Below, one piece after another: positions 51,366-59,740 of a stretch of DNA of 64,000 nucleotides. A model generated the notes under the pieces. That model was given only the letters and a program-made list of their open reading frames with translations. It did no database searches and was not told where the DNA came from. This DNA comes from Candidatus Stahliibacteriota bacterium (lineage in GTDB: Bacteria > Hydrothermota > Tepidihabitantia > B3-TA06), in NCBI GenBank assembly GCA_004375895.1, contig SOJW01000010.1:1-64000 (forward strand). The letters are read 5' to 3'. The first letter of the stretch is position 1; each line of letters begins with the position of its first letter. Position numbers and translations under genes: made by a program.

Positions 51366-54300
51366 CAATAATCCTTGGTTGCTTCGTCAATCATTGCAAA
51401 TAGCTGTGTGCGGGTATAGTTGCGGTGTTTGACCGCCTGTGAAGGACACGCCGCAGCGCACGCCCCGCAGCCTTCACACAGGGCCTCGTTTATCTTGGCT
51501 ATCTTCTTTACAGGATCGACCTTGGGCGCGTCATATGGACAAATCTCCTCGCAGACTCCGCACCCGGTGCAGATATCGGCATCGACCTCGGCGATCAAAG
51601 GTTCACGCTCAAGCGTTTCTTTGGAGAACATGACCAGCACCTTGCCTGCCGCACCCGAAGCCTGGGATACGGCATCGGTTATATCCTTGGGAAACTGGGT
51701 CACCCCGGCCACGAAGATGCCAGCGGTGAGTGTTTCGATCGCGCGGAGCTTGGGATGGGCTTCTGATATCCAGCCGTATTCGTCGGTGGCCAGACGCAAT
51801 TTGGATGCAAGCTCTGTAGCACCTTTGGAGGGCAGCATGGCCGGAGCCACCACCACCAGGTCGGCATCCATCTTCACCGGCTGACTGCTGAGTGTGTCCT
51901 CGGCGAACACGGTCACCACCCCGTCATGCTCGTACAAACGTGAGACTTTACCCCGGATAAACGTTGCGTGATCTTCCTCCATTGTGCGTGCGTAGAACTC
52001 CTCGTAGCGCTTGCCGTTGGAGCGGATGTCGATGTAAAAAAGATACGCCTCGCCGTCTTCAACCGCGTGCTTGTAGAGCATCGCCTGCTTTATGAGATAC
52101 ATGCAGCACACGCGCGAGCAGTAGGCAACACCGTGCTCGGGATCGCGCGAGCCGGCGCAGTGCACGAACGCAACCTTTTTGGGAACCTTGCCGTCGGAGG
52201 GCCGGCGCACCTCGCCCGCGGTGGGGCCGGAAGCACACAGGATGCGTTCGAACTGGAGTGCGTTGATCACGTTGGGGAACCGACCCCCGCCGTATTCAGG
52301 CATTGCCGATAACGGCATCAGCTCGAACCCGGTGGCGACCACGATGGCACCAACGCTTATCTCCTCTATCCAGTCTTTGAGGTCGTGGGCGATAGCGTCG
52401 GGCTCGCAGGCAGCCTCGCACAGCCGGCATTCGGAGCACCCGCCGCAGTGGATGCACCGCTTGGCCTGATCAATGATCTCTTCTTCCGAGTATCCGAGCT
52501 CAACCTCGTTGAAGTTGGAGATTCTGTCCGCCACTTCGAGCTCAGGCATGGGCTTAAGGGGTGAGGGATAAGCGAGGTCTTTATCACCCACCAGGTCGCT
52601 CTTACGTGAGAGTTCGTTGGCACGATCGAGGGTGAAGTCCTTGCCTTCCAGCATCAGATTGATGGAGCGTGCCGCCTTACGGCCCGCGCCCGCCGCGTCG
52701 ATGAACGTGGCCGGGCCGGTAACGCAGTCCCCGCCTGAAAAGACTTTCGGATTCGAGGTAACCAGCGTCTCATCATCCACAGCGATGGTTCCCCATGGGG
52801 TAAGCTCGATGCCCTCTTCGGAGGAGATGAAGGATAAATCCGGCTTCTCTCCGATGGCCAAAAAGACATTGTCAAACTCCAAGATCTCTTCCGAACCCTC
52901 GATGGGTATGGGCCTGCGGCGGCCTGAGGAATCCAGTTCGCCCAGCTTCATGCCGATGACTTCGACAGCTTTGAGCTTACCGCCCGAGCCGATGAACTTT
53001 GTCGGGTTGGTCAGAAGCATGAACCTGATGCCCTCCTCTTTTGCGGCCTTGACCTCCTCTGCGATGGCAGGCATCTCCTTCTCGGTGCGGCGGTAGAGAA
53101 CGGTAACATCAGCACCCAGACGAAGTGCAGAGCGGGCGGTATCAATGGCCGAGTTGCCGCCGCCAACCACGGCCACCCGCTTACCGATCTCAGGTGTTTC
53201 GCCCTTATTTATGCTTGCGAGAAAATCAATTGCTCCACCTACCCCGTCCAGATCCTCACCCGGGATGCCCATCTTACCCTCCTTGTAAGCTCCGACAGCA
53301 AGGAACACCGCATCGTGTGAATCTATGAGTTTCTTTAGTGAGATATCCTCACCGATCCTGGTATTGGGCACAAACTTCACCCCCAGTTTGAACACCAGTT
53401 CGCACTCTTTTGCCAGAATATTCTTGGGCAGGCGGAACGCAGGGATGCCGGTAAGTAACATACCTCCTGGCTTGTCCTGTGCATCGTAGATAGTAACCTC
53501 ATGACCGGACTTTCTCAGGTCGACCGCCGCCTGCAGTCCGCCGGGTCCGGCTCCTACGATAGCGACCTTTTGTCCAGACGGAGACTCAATCTCAATCTCC
53601 ATACTAGCCTCACCCTTCTCCTTCAACTCCCAGTCCGCGAGCCAGCGCTTGATATGCCTGATGGTTACCGAGTTGGAATCAACCTCCTGCCTTTTGCAAG
53701 CCTCTTGGCATGGATGGGTGCAGATGCGTCCGGCCACACCGGCAAACGGGAAGCGGGCTTCGTTACGGATGAGCGAGAGCGCCTGCTCATACTTACCTAC
53801 GGATATCGCGGCAACGTAGCCGTGCGCGTTGAGATGCACCGGGCATGCTGCTCGGCAGGGCGGCTCACCCTGTTTATCTATGGTGAACTTGTTGGGCACG
53901 GCCTGTTCAAACGGGCGGTAGGCGGCCTTTCTTAAAGCAAGTCCTTCGTCCCATTCCGATTTCATGTTAACGGGACAGACCTCGGCACAGTCCGCGCATC
54001 CGTTGCACTTGACCCAGTCGATGAAGGGCGAACGGTGTTTGACCTTCACCTCGAAGTTGCCGATGTAGCCTGAGACCTCCTCAATCTCAGAGCAGGCCAT
54101 GATGTGGATATTTGAATGCTGTGCGGCCTCGGTCATCTTGGGGGTCATGATGCACTGCGGGCAGTCCAGGGTAGGGAAGGTCTCGGAGAGCTGAAGCATC
54201 CTGCCGCCGATGGAAGGTGTGCGTTCGACCAGGTAGACGTCGTGTCCGGCATCGGCGATATCCAGCGCAGCCTGGATTCCGGCCACACCGCCGCCTACAA

Positions 54301-54742
54301 TCAGCGCCTTATGAGTAACCGGAATCTGAAACGGCTCGAGCTCCAGGTCGCCTGCGAGCTTGCGCACCGTCTCCCGGACAACAACCATTGCCTTGCGGGT
54401 GGCTTCTTCTTTATTATTAAGGTGCGGCCAGGAGACCTGCTCCCGGATGTTGGCGACCTCAACCTTGAAGGGATTGAGCCCGGCGCGCTTGGCCAGGTTG
54501 CGGAAAGTCTTCTCGTGAAGCGAAGGCGAGCAGTTGGCCACCACGATGCCGTCCAGGTGTTCTTCCTTGATGGTCTCTTCAACCATATCCTGACCAGGCT
54601 CAGAGCACAGGTAGATGTAGGACTTGGCATAAACCACCCCGGGAATCACTTTGGACTCGGAGGCCACACGCTCCACGTCCACCGATTCAGCAATGTTAAG
54701 ACCGCAGTGGCAGACGAAAACGCCTATCCGGGGCTTCTTCAC
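51365..54742 (-). CDS. hdrA: HdrA with inserted GltD/NfnB-like NAD(P)-FAD domain
   Basis: 1125 residues, far above the ~650 of a typical HdrA. The HdrA N-terminal domain and FAD motif (ALIVGGGVAGIQAALDI, about 145-165; DCPQCIMTPKM; CNGCADCAEVCP near 247) are interrupted at about residue 285. The insertion to about 755 reads as a glutamate-synthase small subunit/NfnB unit: CRAACPVHLNAHGYVAAI, CTHPCQEACKR, VAIVGAGPGGLQAAVDL, VAVVGGGNSAIDTARSALR, GGDCVTGPATFIDAAGAGRKAA. HdrA resumes with CIHCGGCSECRLCEAACEP, CSRVCCMYLIKQA and two terminal [4Fe-4S] motifs (CTGCGVCEEICP, CEGCGACAAACP). This would couple NAD(P)H to heterodisulfide-type chemistry in one chain. Confidence 0.9.
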   Translation of the reverse strand: MKKPRIGVFVCHCGLNIAESVDVERVASESKVIPGVVYAKSYIYLCSEPGQDMVEETIKEEHLDGIVVANCSPSLHEKTFRNLAKRAGLNPFKVEVANIREQVSWPHLNNKEEATRKAMVVVRETVRKLAGDLELEPFQIPVTHKALIVGGGVAGIQAALDIADAGHDVYLVERTPSIGGRMLQLSETFPTLDCPQCIMTPKMTEAAQHSNIHIMACSEIEEVSGYIGNFEVKVKHRSPFIDWVKCNGCADCAEVCPVNMKSEWDEGLALRKAAYRPFEQAVPNKFTIDKQGEPPCRAACPVHLNAHGYVAAISVGKYEQALSLIRNEARFPFAGVAGRICTHPCQEACKRQEVDSNSVTIRHIKRWLADWELKEKGEASMEIEIESPSGQKVAIVGAGPGGLQAAVDLRKSGHEVTIYDAQDKPGGMLLTGIPAFRLPKNILAKECELVFKLGVKFVPNTRIGEDISLKKLIDSHDAVFLAVGAYKEGKMGIPGEDLDGVGGAIDFLASINKGETPEIGKRVAVVGGGNSAIDTARSALRLGADVTVLYRRTEKEMPAIAEEVKAAKEEGIRFMLLTNPTKFIGSGGKLKAVEVIGMKLGELDSSGRRRPIPIEGSEEILEFDNVFLAIGEKPDLSFISSEEGIELTPWGTIAVDDETLVTSNPKVFSGGDCVTGPATFIDAAGAGRKAARSINLMLEGKDFTLDRANELSRKSDLVGDKDLAYPSPLKPMPELEVADRISNFNEVELGYSEEEIIDQAKRCIHCGGCSECRLCEAACEPDAIAHDLKDWIEEISVGAIVVATGFELMPLSAMPEYGGGRFPNVINALQFERILCASGPTAGEVRRPSDGKVPKKVAFVHCAGSRDPEHGVAYCSRVCCMYLIKQAMLYKHAVEDGEAYLFYIDIRSNGKRYEEFYARTMEEDHATFIRGKVSRLYEHDGVVTVFAEDTLSSQPVKMDADLVVVAPAMLPSKGATELASKLRLATDEYGWISEAHPKLRAIETLTAGIFVAGVTQFPKDITDAVSQASGAAGKVLVMFSKETLEREPLIAEVDADICTGCGVCEEICPYDAPKVDPVKKIAKINEALCEGCGACAAACPSQAVKHRNYTRTQLFAMIDEATKDY

Positions 54743-55614
54743 ACTTCTACCTTTTCTCTTATTAGTTTGAGGATAGCTTCGTCATCCATTCCTAACTCTT
54801 TTGGATCAATGCCAAGCGCCAGTCCCATGAGCTGGGTGAAGTAAAGGACCGGTATCTGCTTGAAACCGTAAACATGCTCGGCCACCTCAGGCTGCCTTGA
54901 GCCTACGTTGAACTCGCATAAAGGACAGGAAAGGATGATGACATCCGCACCGGCCTTCAAGGCCTCGCTTACAATCCGCTCGGTGCGCTCGAAGACAAGC
55001 TCCTTATGACCGATGGTGTGATAGGAGCCGCAGCACTCCAGTCGTGACTGCCACTGAACAGGCTCGGCACCGAGAGACGACACAAGGTCCTCCATGACTG
55101 TGGGATCTTCAAGGGAGTCCACCCCCGCACCCTCAGGCCGAACCAGCGCGCATCCATAATAAGATGCAACCTTGACGCCCTCAAGCGGATTGGTGACCTT
55201 CGCTTTGAGAGCGTCCCAGCCCACATCGTCGCGCAGGACCTCAAGAAGGTGCCGCACCTGAACATGACCCGAATATTTCAAATCTTCCTTATACATGAAG
55301 TCGTTGAGCTCGGAAAGCCTTACCGGGTCAGAGGAGATAAACTCGTTGGCGCGCTTGAGGGTGTTGTAGCACATCGAGCACAGGGTTAGCACTTCGCTCT
55401 CACCCATGGCCTCGACCCTTACCAGGTTGCGTATCGTGGCCATATGGTGCATGGTATCATCGATGGTCAAGGAGAAGACCGTGCCGCAGCAGTTCCAGCG
55501 CTCGATCTCCCGCATCTGGATGTCAAGAACCTTGGCAATGGCGAAAGCCGACTGCTCAAACGCCTTGCCGGTTGTCTTCATGGTGCAGCCGGGATAGTAA
55601 GCAAAGCTCTTCAT
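54739..55614 (-). CDS. hdrB: CoB-CoM heterodisulfide reductase subunit B-like
   Basis: 291 residues with two CCG-domain cysteine clusters: NCCGTVFSL (about 40) with downstream CSMCYN, and ECCGSYHTIGH (about 195) with CPLCEFNVG. These bind the noncubane [4Fe-4S] pair that reduces a disulfide. In bacteria the natural disulfide is unknown. Overlaps hdrC by one base and hdrA by 4 bases. Confidence 0.93.
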   Translation of the reverse strand: MKSFAYYPGCTMKTTGKAFEQSAFAIAKVLDIQMREIERWNCCGTVFSLTIDDTMHHMATIRNLVRVEAMGESEVLTLCSMCYNTLKRANEFISSDPVRLSELNDFMYKEDLKYSGHVQVRHLLEVLRDDVGWDALKAKVTNPLEGVKVASYYGCALVRPEGAGVDSLEDPTVMEDLVSSLGAEPVQWQSRLECCGSYHTIGHKELVFERTERIVSEALKAGADVIILSCPLCEFNVGSRQPEVAEHVYGFKQIPVLYFTQLMGLALGIDPKELGMDDEAILKLIREKVEV

Positions 55615-56021
55615 TATCCGGATAACTTCCTCAAGGCCGACACCCAGGCGATAGTCGGGTATCGTTCGCGCTCCTCCTCGGGTATGTTGTTAAGGTCCAG
55701 TTCGTCTATGTTCTTTCTCAGACAGACCTGGCGCAGCGCCTCAAGCACCCGCGCGATGTCTATCCCCTTGGGACAACGGGAGGTGCAGGTAAAGCAGGAG
55801 GCGCATATCCAGATGGTTTTGGATGCAAGCACCAGCTCCACCTCGCCCAACTGCAGAAGCCTGATCGCCTGGTTGGGTAGGATGTCCATGAGGTTTATAG
55901 ACGGGCAGTCGCCTGAGCAGCGCCCGCACTGGTAGCAGCTAAAGACGTCAACTTCAGAAATCCGCTCCACCTTGTCAAGGATGTCGCGGCGGGACTTGGT
56001 ATGTGTGCCAAGTTCAATCAT
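55614..56021 (-). CDS. hdrC: CoB-CoM heterodisulfide reductase subunit C-like
   Basis: 135 residues with two [4Fe-4S] motifs: CYQCGRCSGDCP (about 30-41) and CASCFTCTSRCPKGID (about 72-87). First gene of the seven-gene operon. The promoter at 56031-56059 leaves 9 bases before the ATG and there is no ribosome site, so this mRNA too should be near-leaderless. Soluble, cytoplasmic. Confidence 0.92.
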   Translation of the reverse strand: MIELGTHTKSRRDILDKVERISEVDVFSCYQCGRCSGDCPSINLMDILPNQAIRLLQLGEVELVLASKTIWICASCFTCTSRCPKGIDIARVLEALRQVCLRKNIDELDLNNIPEEERERYPTIAWVSALRKLSG

Positions 56022-56030
56022 TTAGCGGTG

Positions 56031-56059
56031 ATTATAGGAGCAAGAAGGGGGGTTGTCAA
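56031..56059 (-). promoter_or_regulatory. Hdr operon promoter, near-leaderless layout
   Basis: Minus strand: TTGACA at 56059-56054, 17-bp spacer, TATAAT at 56036-56031; both hexamers are perfect. Nine bases (CACCGCTAA) separate it from ATG 56021, so the leader should be about 2-3 bases. Confidence 0.8.
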
Positions 56060-56095
56060 CCAAAATGGCGGCATTTTTAAGGCGTTTCCTGCCCC

Positions 56096-56123
56096 TTGAC
56101 AAAACCCTGAATAGGACTACTAT
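56096..56123 (+). promoter_or_regulatory. Promoter of the lipoprotein gene
   Basis: TTGACA at 56096-56101, 16-bp spacer, TACTAT at 56118-56123; GGAGGTG at 56130-56136. Confidence 0.7.
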
Positions 56124-56140
56124 TTTTGTGGAGGTGATGC

Positions 56141-57070
56141 ATGAAGCATCTAAACCTTAGCGTTATCCTTTTGGGTGTGGTGCTGATAATAAGGTGTAGC
56201 ATGGAGCCTGACGCCCCCAAGTTGATCTTTCCCCAAGAGGGCGAGGTGTTCGATACGATCCCGCCCACGTTTATCTGGAGCTCGGAGGAGTACGCAGAAG
56301 GCTACGTTATAGAAGTAGATAAAGACACCTTCGGTCTTGGCAGCATAATAGGGCAGTTCGACCATATCTGGAAGTACACCAGTGACACTACCTACACCAT
56401 GACTCAGGCTGAGTTTGACAATCTCGAAAACTTCACCTACGACTGGCAGGTGGCGAGCCTCTGGACCGAGGATGGCGATACATCGTATAATTGGAGCGAA
56501 TGGCGCAGTTTTGTGGTTGATAAACCTGAAGAACCCCAACTCGATCTCGACACCACCTACTTTCCCTTCGGTCTGGGATACGAGTGGTGCTTTAAAAGAC
56601 ACGAGTGGGGTAAAGATGAAGTGTTGGGTGAGTGGGATTACGACGCTACTTACACATTCAAGATAGAAGTTGTGGATATTCTGCAGATAAACAGTGCTTT
56701 TTATTTCGTATTGAAACTGGAACCTACTATGAATTACTTTGAGCCAGGTTTTTGGGATCTCTCAGATTCAGTGAAAATCGCAAATGACCAAATCGAAATT
56801 CGTGGTGTTATGATAGGGCTTACACCTTCAGAAAGAACCGATCCATTCGTTGTTAGTTACAGAACCGATACTCTTGTCATTGGAGATTCGTGGTTCGGTG
56901 GCCATGAAGGCTCCAGTATAAATACTAAAAGACTCAAAGCTGTTGGTGCTATTTCCCAATGTTATTCCTACTGGTATGAAAGCACTTCAGGATTACAAAA
57001 GTGGGAAAATGTCCGAGATACCCTCCTCTACTTCTACAACGGGCAGGATACGGTGTATAAAGCGGAATAG
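56141..57070 (+). CDS. Lipoprotein with N-terminal FN3-like domain, unknown function
   Basis: 309 residues: lipoprotein signal peptide with Cys about 20 (LIIRCS), then an FN3/sandwich-like region (about 25-125: APKLIFPQEGEVFDTIPPTFIWSS...YVIEVDKDTF...YDWQVASLW) and a C-terminal beta-rich part of unknown fold. SD GGAGGTG upstream. The next gene starts 9 bases later with the same domain type, suggesting a tandem duplicate pair. Confidence 0.72.
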   Translation: MKHLNLSVILLGVVLIIRCSMEPDAPKLIFPQEGEVFDTIPPTFIWSSEEYAEGYVIEVDKDTFGLGSIIGQFDHIWKYTSDTTYTMTQAEFDNLENFTYDWQVASLWTEDGDTSYNWSEWRSFVVDKPEEPQLDLDTTYFPFGLGYEWCFKRHEWGKDEVLGEWDYDATYTFKIEVVDILQINSAFYFVLKLEPTMNYFEPGFWDLSDSVKIANDQIEIRGVMIGLTPSERTDPFVVSYRTDTLVIGDSWFGGHEGSSINTKRLKAVGAISQCYSYWYESTSGLQKWENVRDTLLYFYNGQDTVYKAE

Positions 57071-57078
57071 GAGGACGT

Positions 57079-57358
57079 GTGAAGAATTTCTTAAAGACAG
57101 CAGCGATCCTTATCGGGATCGCGCTTGTAGGGGGCTGCGAGAAGCCGCTGGAAGCCCCAAACCCGATCTCCCCTGATAAAGAGAAGGGTATCAGATCAAG
57201 GACGGCGGGGTGCTTTTCATCTGGGAGCCGGTGGAAGGCGCATTAAACTATGCCGTAGAGACCGCAGAAGACGAGAAGTCTGAGGAACTTATCTTCACCG
57301 ACGCCCAACTCGAAGACCTCAACCCCCTCCTACCTGGTAACGATGTATTGACCATGGA
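57079..57358 (+). pseudogene. Frameshifted, truncated lipoprotein related to its neighbour
   Basis: GTG at 57079 after AGGAGG starts a lipoprotein signal (MKNFLKTAAILIGIALVGGCEKP) and an APNPISPDKEKG segment, but this frame stops at 57246. From about 57186 the -1 frame continues the homology (YQIKDGGVLFIWEPVEGALNYAVETAEDEKSEELIFTDAQL), parallel to the FN3-like region of the preceding gene. A single-base deletion in the GGG at 57186-57188 would explain it. The second frame then runs into the repeat at 57361 and ends at 57413. So the gene is broken both by frameshift and by loss of its 3' part. Confidence 0.7.
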
Positions 57359-57360
57359 CA

Positions 57361-57381
57361 CTTTTATTCGCACCTTATGTG
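57361..57381 (+). repeat. 21-bp repeat shared with 42895-42915
   Basis: CTTTTATTCGCACCTTATGT plus G, identical to the minus strand at 42895-42915. It marks where the broken lipoprotein frame ends. Confidence 0.6.
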
Positions 57382-57429
57382 CGAACCCCAATCTCCTTAA
57401 CTTCCCCCCTTAATCTCCGCCAAATCGTT

Positions 57430-57625
57430 AAATACCCCACAAAATCGCTGCGCGCTTTTGCGGGGACCCCGATGGGATCGCGCTGCATATGAGATCGCCG
57501 CGGATGCTGGGGCATCCTCGCGATGACACCCCCTCACCCCCTTACCCTCTACCCTATAGGATGCAGTAAAGTAGGCATCCCAAGGGGCACGCTGAGGTAC
57601 GCCCCTACGATCTTGCAGAAGTTCC
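57430..57625. repeat. Intergenic repeat mosaic before tRNA-Lys
   Basis: Contains CCCCACAAAATCGCTGCG...GGGGACCCCGA (shared with 13926-13977), a divergent ATCTCATATG element (57472-57528), and GGGGCACGCTGAGGTACGCC with GTAGG borders. No gene. Confidence 0.5.
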
Positions 57626-57665
57626 TTGCGATCTTTTGCCCTTCGGGCAAAAGGAGCATTTAATT
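57626..57665 (+). repeat. Dispersed hairpin repeat, copy D
   Basis: TTGCGAT, perfect 9-bp stem CTTTTGCCC/GGGCAAAAG with loop TTC, then GAGCATTTAATT. It ends 3 bases before the tRNA-Lys promoter. Confidence 0.8.
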
Positions 57666-57668
57666 CAC

Positions 57669-57697
57669 TTGACATCAGGGGGTTAGGCTCCTAAAAT
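57669..57697 (+). promoter_or_regulatory. Promoter of tRNA-Lys
   Basis: TTGACA at 57669-57674, 17-bp spacer, TAAAAT at 57692-57697; the tRNA starts 12 bases later. Confidence 0.75.
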
Positions 57698-57708
57698 AGT
57701 AACTCTGC

Positions 57709-57781
57709 GGGCCGTTAGCTCAGTAGGTAGAGCACCTGATTTTTAATCCGGTGGCCGCAGGTTCAAGTCCTGCACGGCCCA
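57709..57781 (+). tRNA. tRNA-Lys (anticodon TTT)
   Basis: Acceptor GGGCCGT/ACGGCCC, D arm GCTC...GAGC, anticodon arm CCTGA-TTTTTAA-TCCGG, T arm GCAGG-TTCAAGT-CCTGC, discriminator A, no CCA. The anticodon stem has one T-C mismatch (29-41). Confidence 0.95.
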
Positions 57782-57833
57782 TTTCAGAAGTCCCAGAACC
57801 TGTGTGGAAATCAAACTCCGTGAAAGGAGATTC

Positions 57834-59207
57834 ATGAAACCCGTAATACACCTTGGCAGAGTAATAGTGATATTTTTGATTGCGGTGGTGGTCGTTTCCG
57901 CAGCAAATTCCGCACAGGTGTTTGCAAAAGCCGAGAAATATTCGGTAAGGGTTTACGCTACCACAACGGTCGCGCTTGAAAGCTCGCAGCGCGGCTCCTA
58001 CCAGGGGTCGGGATTCATCGTTTACATTGACAGGGACAAAGGCTACGCATATACGGTTACCTGCGAGCACGTGATAGGCGACGGTGTATGCAACGCTCAG
58101 ATAAGCTTCAAGGACGGCGAGCGCATCCAGGCAGAACCGATCTACATCGATCCTGTATACGACTTCGGGATGATCCGCTTTCGCCTTGACGAGGCGGGTG
58201 TGCCTTTAGATATCGCCGTTGCTCGTCTGGGAGACTCGGATAAGCTAAAGATCGGTGATCGGGTGGGCACCTTTGGTCATCCATCAGGGATCGAGTTCTC
58301 AGGCACCGAGGGAATCGTCAGCTCCACCACCAACACCCCTACTGCAGGCACGGGCAAGTTCATTCAGACCGACGCGCCCATCAACCCTGGCAACTCTGGC
58401 GGCCCCTTAATACTCATGAAGAACGGCTCGGTGATCGGCATAAACGCCGCAACGACAGGAGAGGGTATAGGCTGGAGCCTTGCCATAAACCAGTTGAAAC
58501 AGATCATCGAAGATGTCATTACAGAAGAGCTCCCCTACGGCGGACACGTGGGATGGATGGGGTTCGACGTGGAAGAAATCACCCCTACCCGGGCCAGTGA
58601 AAGCTTCAAGACCGATCTGCCGGAGCACGTGCGCAAGGCGATCCTTATCCGCACCCTTGCCCCTGACAATGTGGCAGACAAAGCGGGTGTCACGCCAGGT
58701 GATATTATATTCGCGATCAACGCCAAAACCCCGGAAGATGAAGCCGACTACGCTGTGATAATGAAGGAACTGACAGACAAGGTCTGCACCCTGACCGTCT
58801 CGCGCTTCGGCGAGAGGGTTGACTTTGAGCTACTGGCAGCGGACCGTGCTGCGGATCGGCCTAAAGAGTATATCTCAGTAGCCGGAATGATTGTTCAGCC
58901 GATGAGTAGGTTCCTTCAGTACTGGTACGACATGGATTCAAACGCGGTCTACGTGGCGGACGTGGAGGAGGAAAGCGCAGCCGCATCATGGGATGCCTAT
59001 GCGGGTCCGCTTCGTGCGGTGGCGGTTCGCGGGGTCTATCATGAGATTACGTCGTTCGACGGCTTCTGGGAGGCGATGAAGGATCTTGAGGCAGGCGAAC
59101 CGATGGAACTCTTCTACGGGCTGGATCGGATCCGCTCCATCATCAAGGTCGTATACTACGACGAGTCCGAAGCCCCCCAAAGGCACGAGATAACCCAATG
59201 GGACTAG
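57834..59207 (+). CDS. Trypsin-like serine protease with PDZ domain (HtrA/DegP-like)
   Basis: 457 residues from ATG 57834 after AAAGGAG. N-terminal membrane-anchor/signal helix (VIVIFLIAVVVVSAANSAQ), a protease domain (about 40-235) with His in CEHVIGDG, Asp in PVYDFGMIRF and Ser in APINPGNSGGPL, then a PDZ domain (about 245-345; ADKAGVTPGDIIFAINAKTPED) and a second, divergent region to the end (about 350-455). It degrades or refolds damaged envelope proteins. It may sit attached to the inner membrane facing the periplasm. Confidence 0.9.
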   Translation: MKPVIHLGRVIVIFLIAVVVVSAANSAQVFAKAEKYSVRVYATTTVALESSQRGSYQGSGFIVYIDRDKGYAYTVTCEHVIGDGVCNAQISFKDGERIQAEPIYIDPVYDFGMIRFRLDEAGVPLDIAVARLGDSDKLKIGDRVGTFGHPSGIEFSGTEGIVSSTTNTPTAGTGKFIQTDAPINPGNSGGPLILMKNGSVIGINAATTGEGIGWSLAINQLKQIIEDVITEELPYGGHVGWMGFDVEEITPTRASESFKTDLPEHVRKAILIRTLAPDNVADKAGVTPGDIIFAINAKTPEDEADYAVIMKELTDKVCTLTVSRFGERVDFELLAADRAADRPKEYISVAGMIVQPMSRFLQYWYDMDSNAVYVADVEEESAAASWDAYAGPLRAVAVRGVYHEITSFDGFWEAMKDLEAGEPMELFYGLDRIRSIIKVVYYDESEAPQRHEITQWD

Positions 59208-59239
59208 GAGACGTTCTTTAAGACAGTGTAGATTACCCC

Positions 59240-59692
59240 ATGCCATATCTGGGTGAGATCGCAGGTATCGGTACCGCGATCCTGTGGGCGGCCAACGCCA
59301 TCTTCTTCGCCGAAGGTGCAAAAAGGATAGACGCCCTTTCGGTCAGTATACTGCGTCTTATTCTGGCCTCTATTATCCTCGTGGCAACGGTTGCAGTAGC
59401 CCTGGCAACCATCGTAATCGGAAAGGCCAGAAAGGTTGTTGCGTCAACCAAGAACGCAAAGGCTATGCTCTTCGTTGCATTGGGAACCACAATCGGGCTT
59501 ATAATGGGTACCCTGCTGGCGTTCGTGTCTATAAATAACACTGAAGTCGGGGTGGGAGCAACCCTTATCTCTCTTTCTCCCCTGATACTTTTGCCTGCAT
59601 CAAGAATAATCTATGGGGAGCGCATAACCCTCATAGCCATAGTAGGCACCATTGTCACCCTTGCCGGGGTGGCGCTTTTGATGCTCCGATAA
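59240..59692 (+). CDS. Half-size EamA/DMT-family membrane protein
   Basis: 150 residues, about five membrane helices, one EamA domain: EIAGIGTAILWAANAIFFAEGAKRID near the start and NTEVGVGATLISLSPLILLPASRIIYGERITLIAIVGTIVTLAGVALLML at the end. Most EamA transporters have two such repeats, so this should work as a dimer (like small multidrug resistance proteins) or be a remnant of a full gene; the frame looks intact. TAGATT ends 5 bases before the ATG but a good -35 is not visible. Confidence 0.78.
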   Translation: MPYLGEIAGIGTAILWAANAIFFAEGAKRIDALSVSILRLILASIILVATVAVALATIVIGKARKVVASTKNAKAMLFVALGTTIGLIMGTLLAFVSINNTEVGVGATLISLSPLILLPASRIIYGERITLIAIVGTIVTLAGVALLMLR

Positions 59693-59740
59693 CAAGGCCG
59701 TTTTAATCATGGATTTTCTGCGGGTTATCTACATAGAAGG

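Noticed and set aside
59207-59239. Leaderless promoter for the EamA gene
   Set aside because: TAGATT has the right distance to the ATG but no -35 box is seen at 16-17 bp, so it was not counted.
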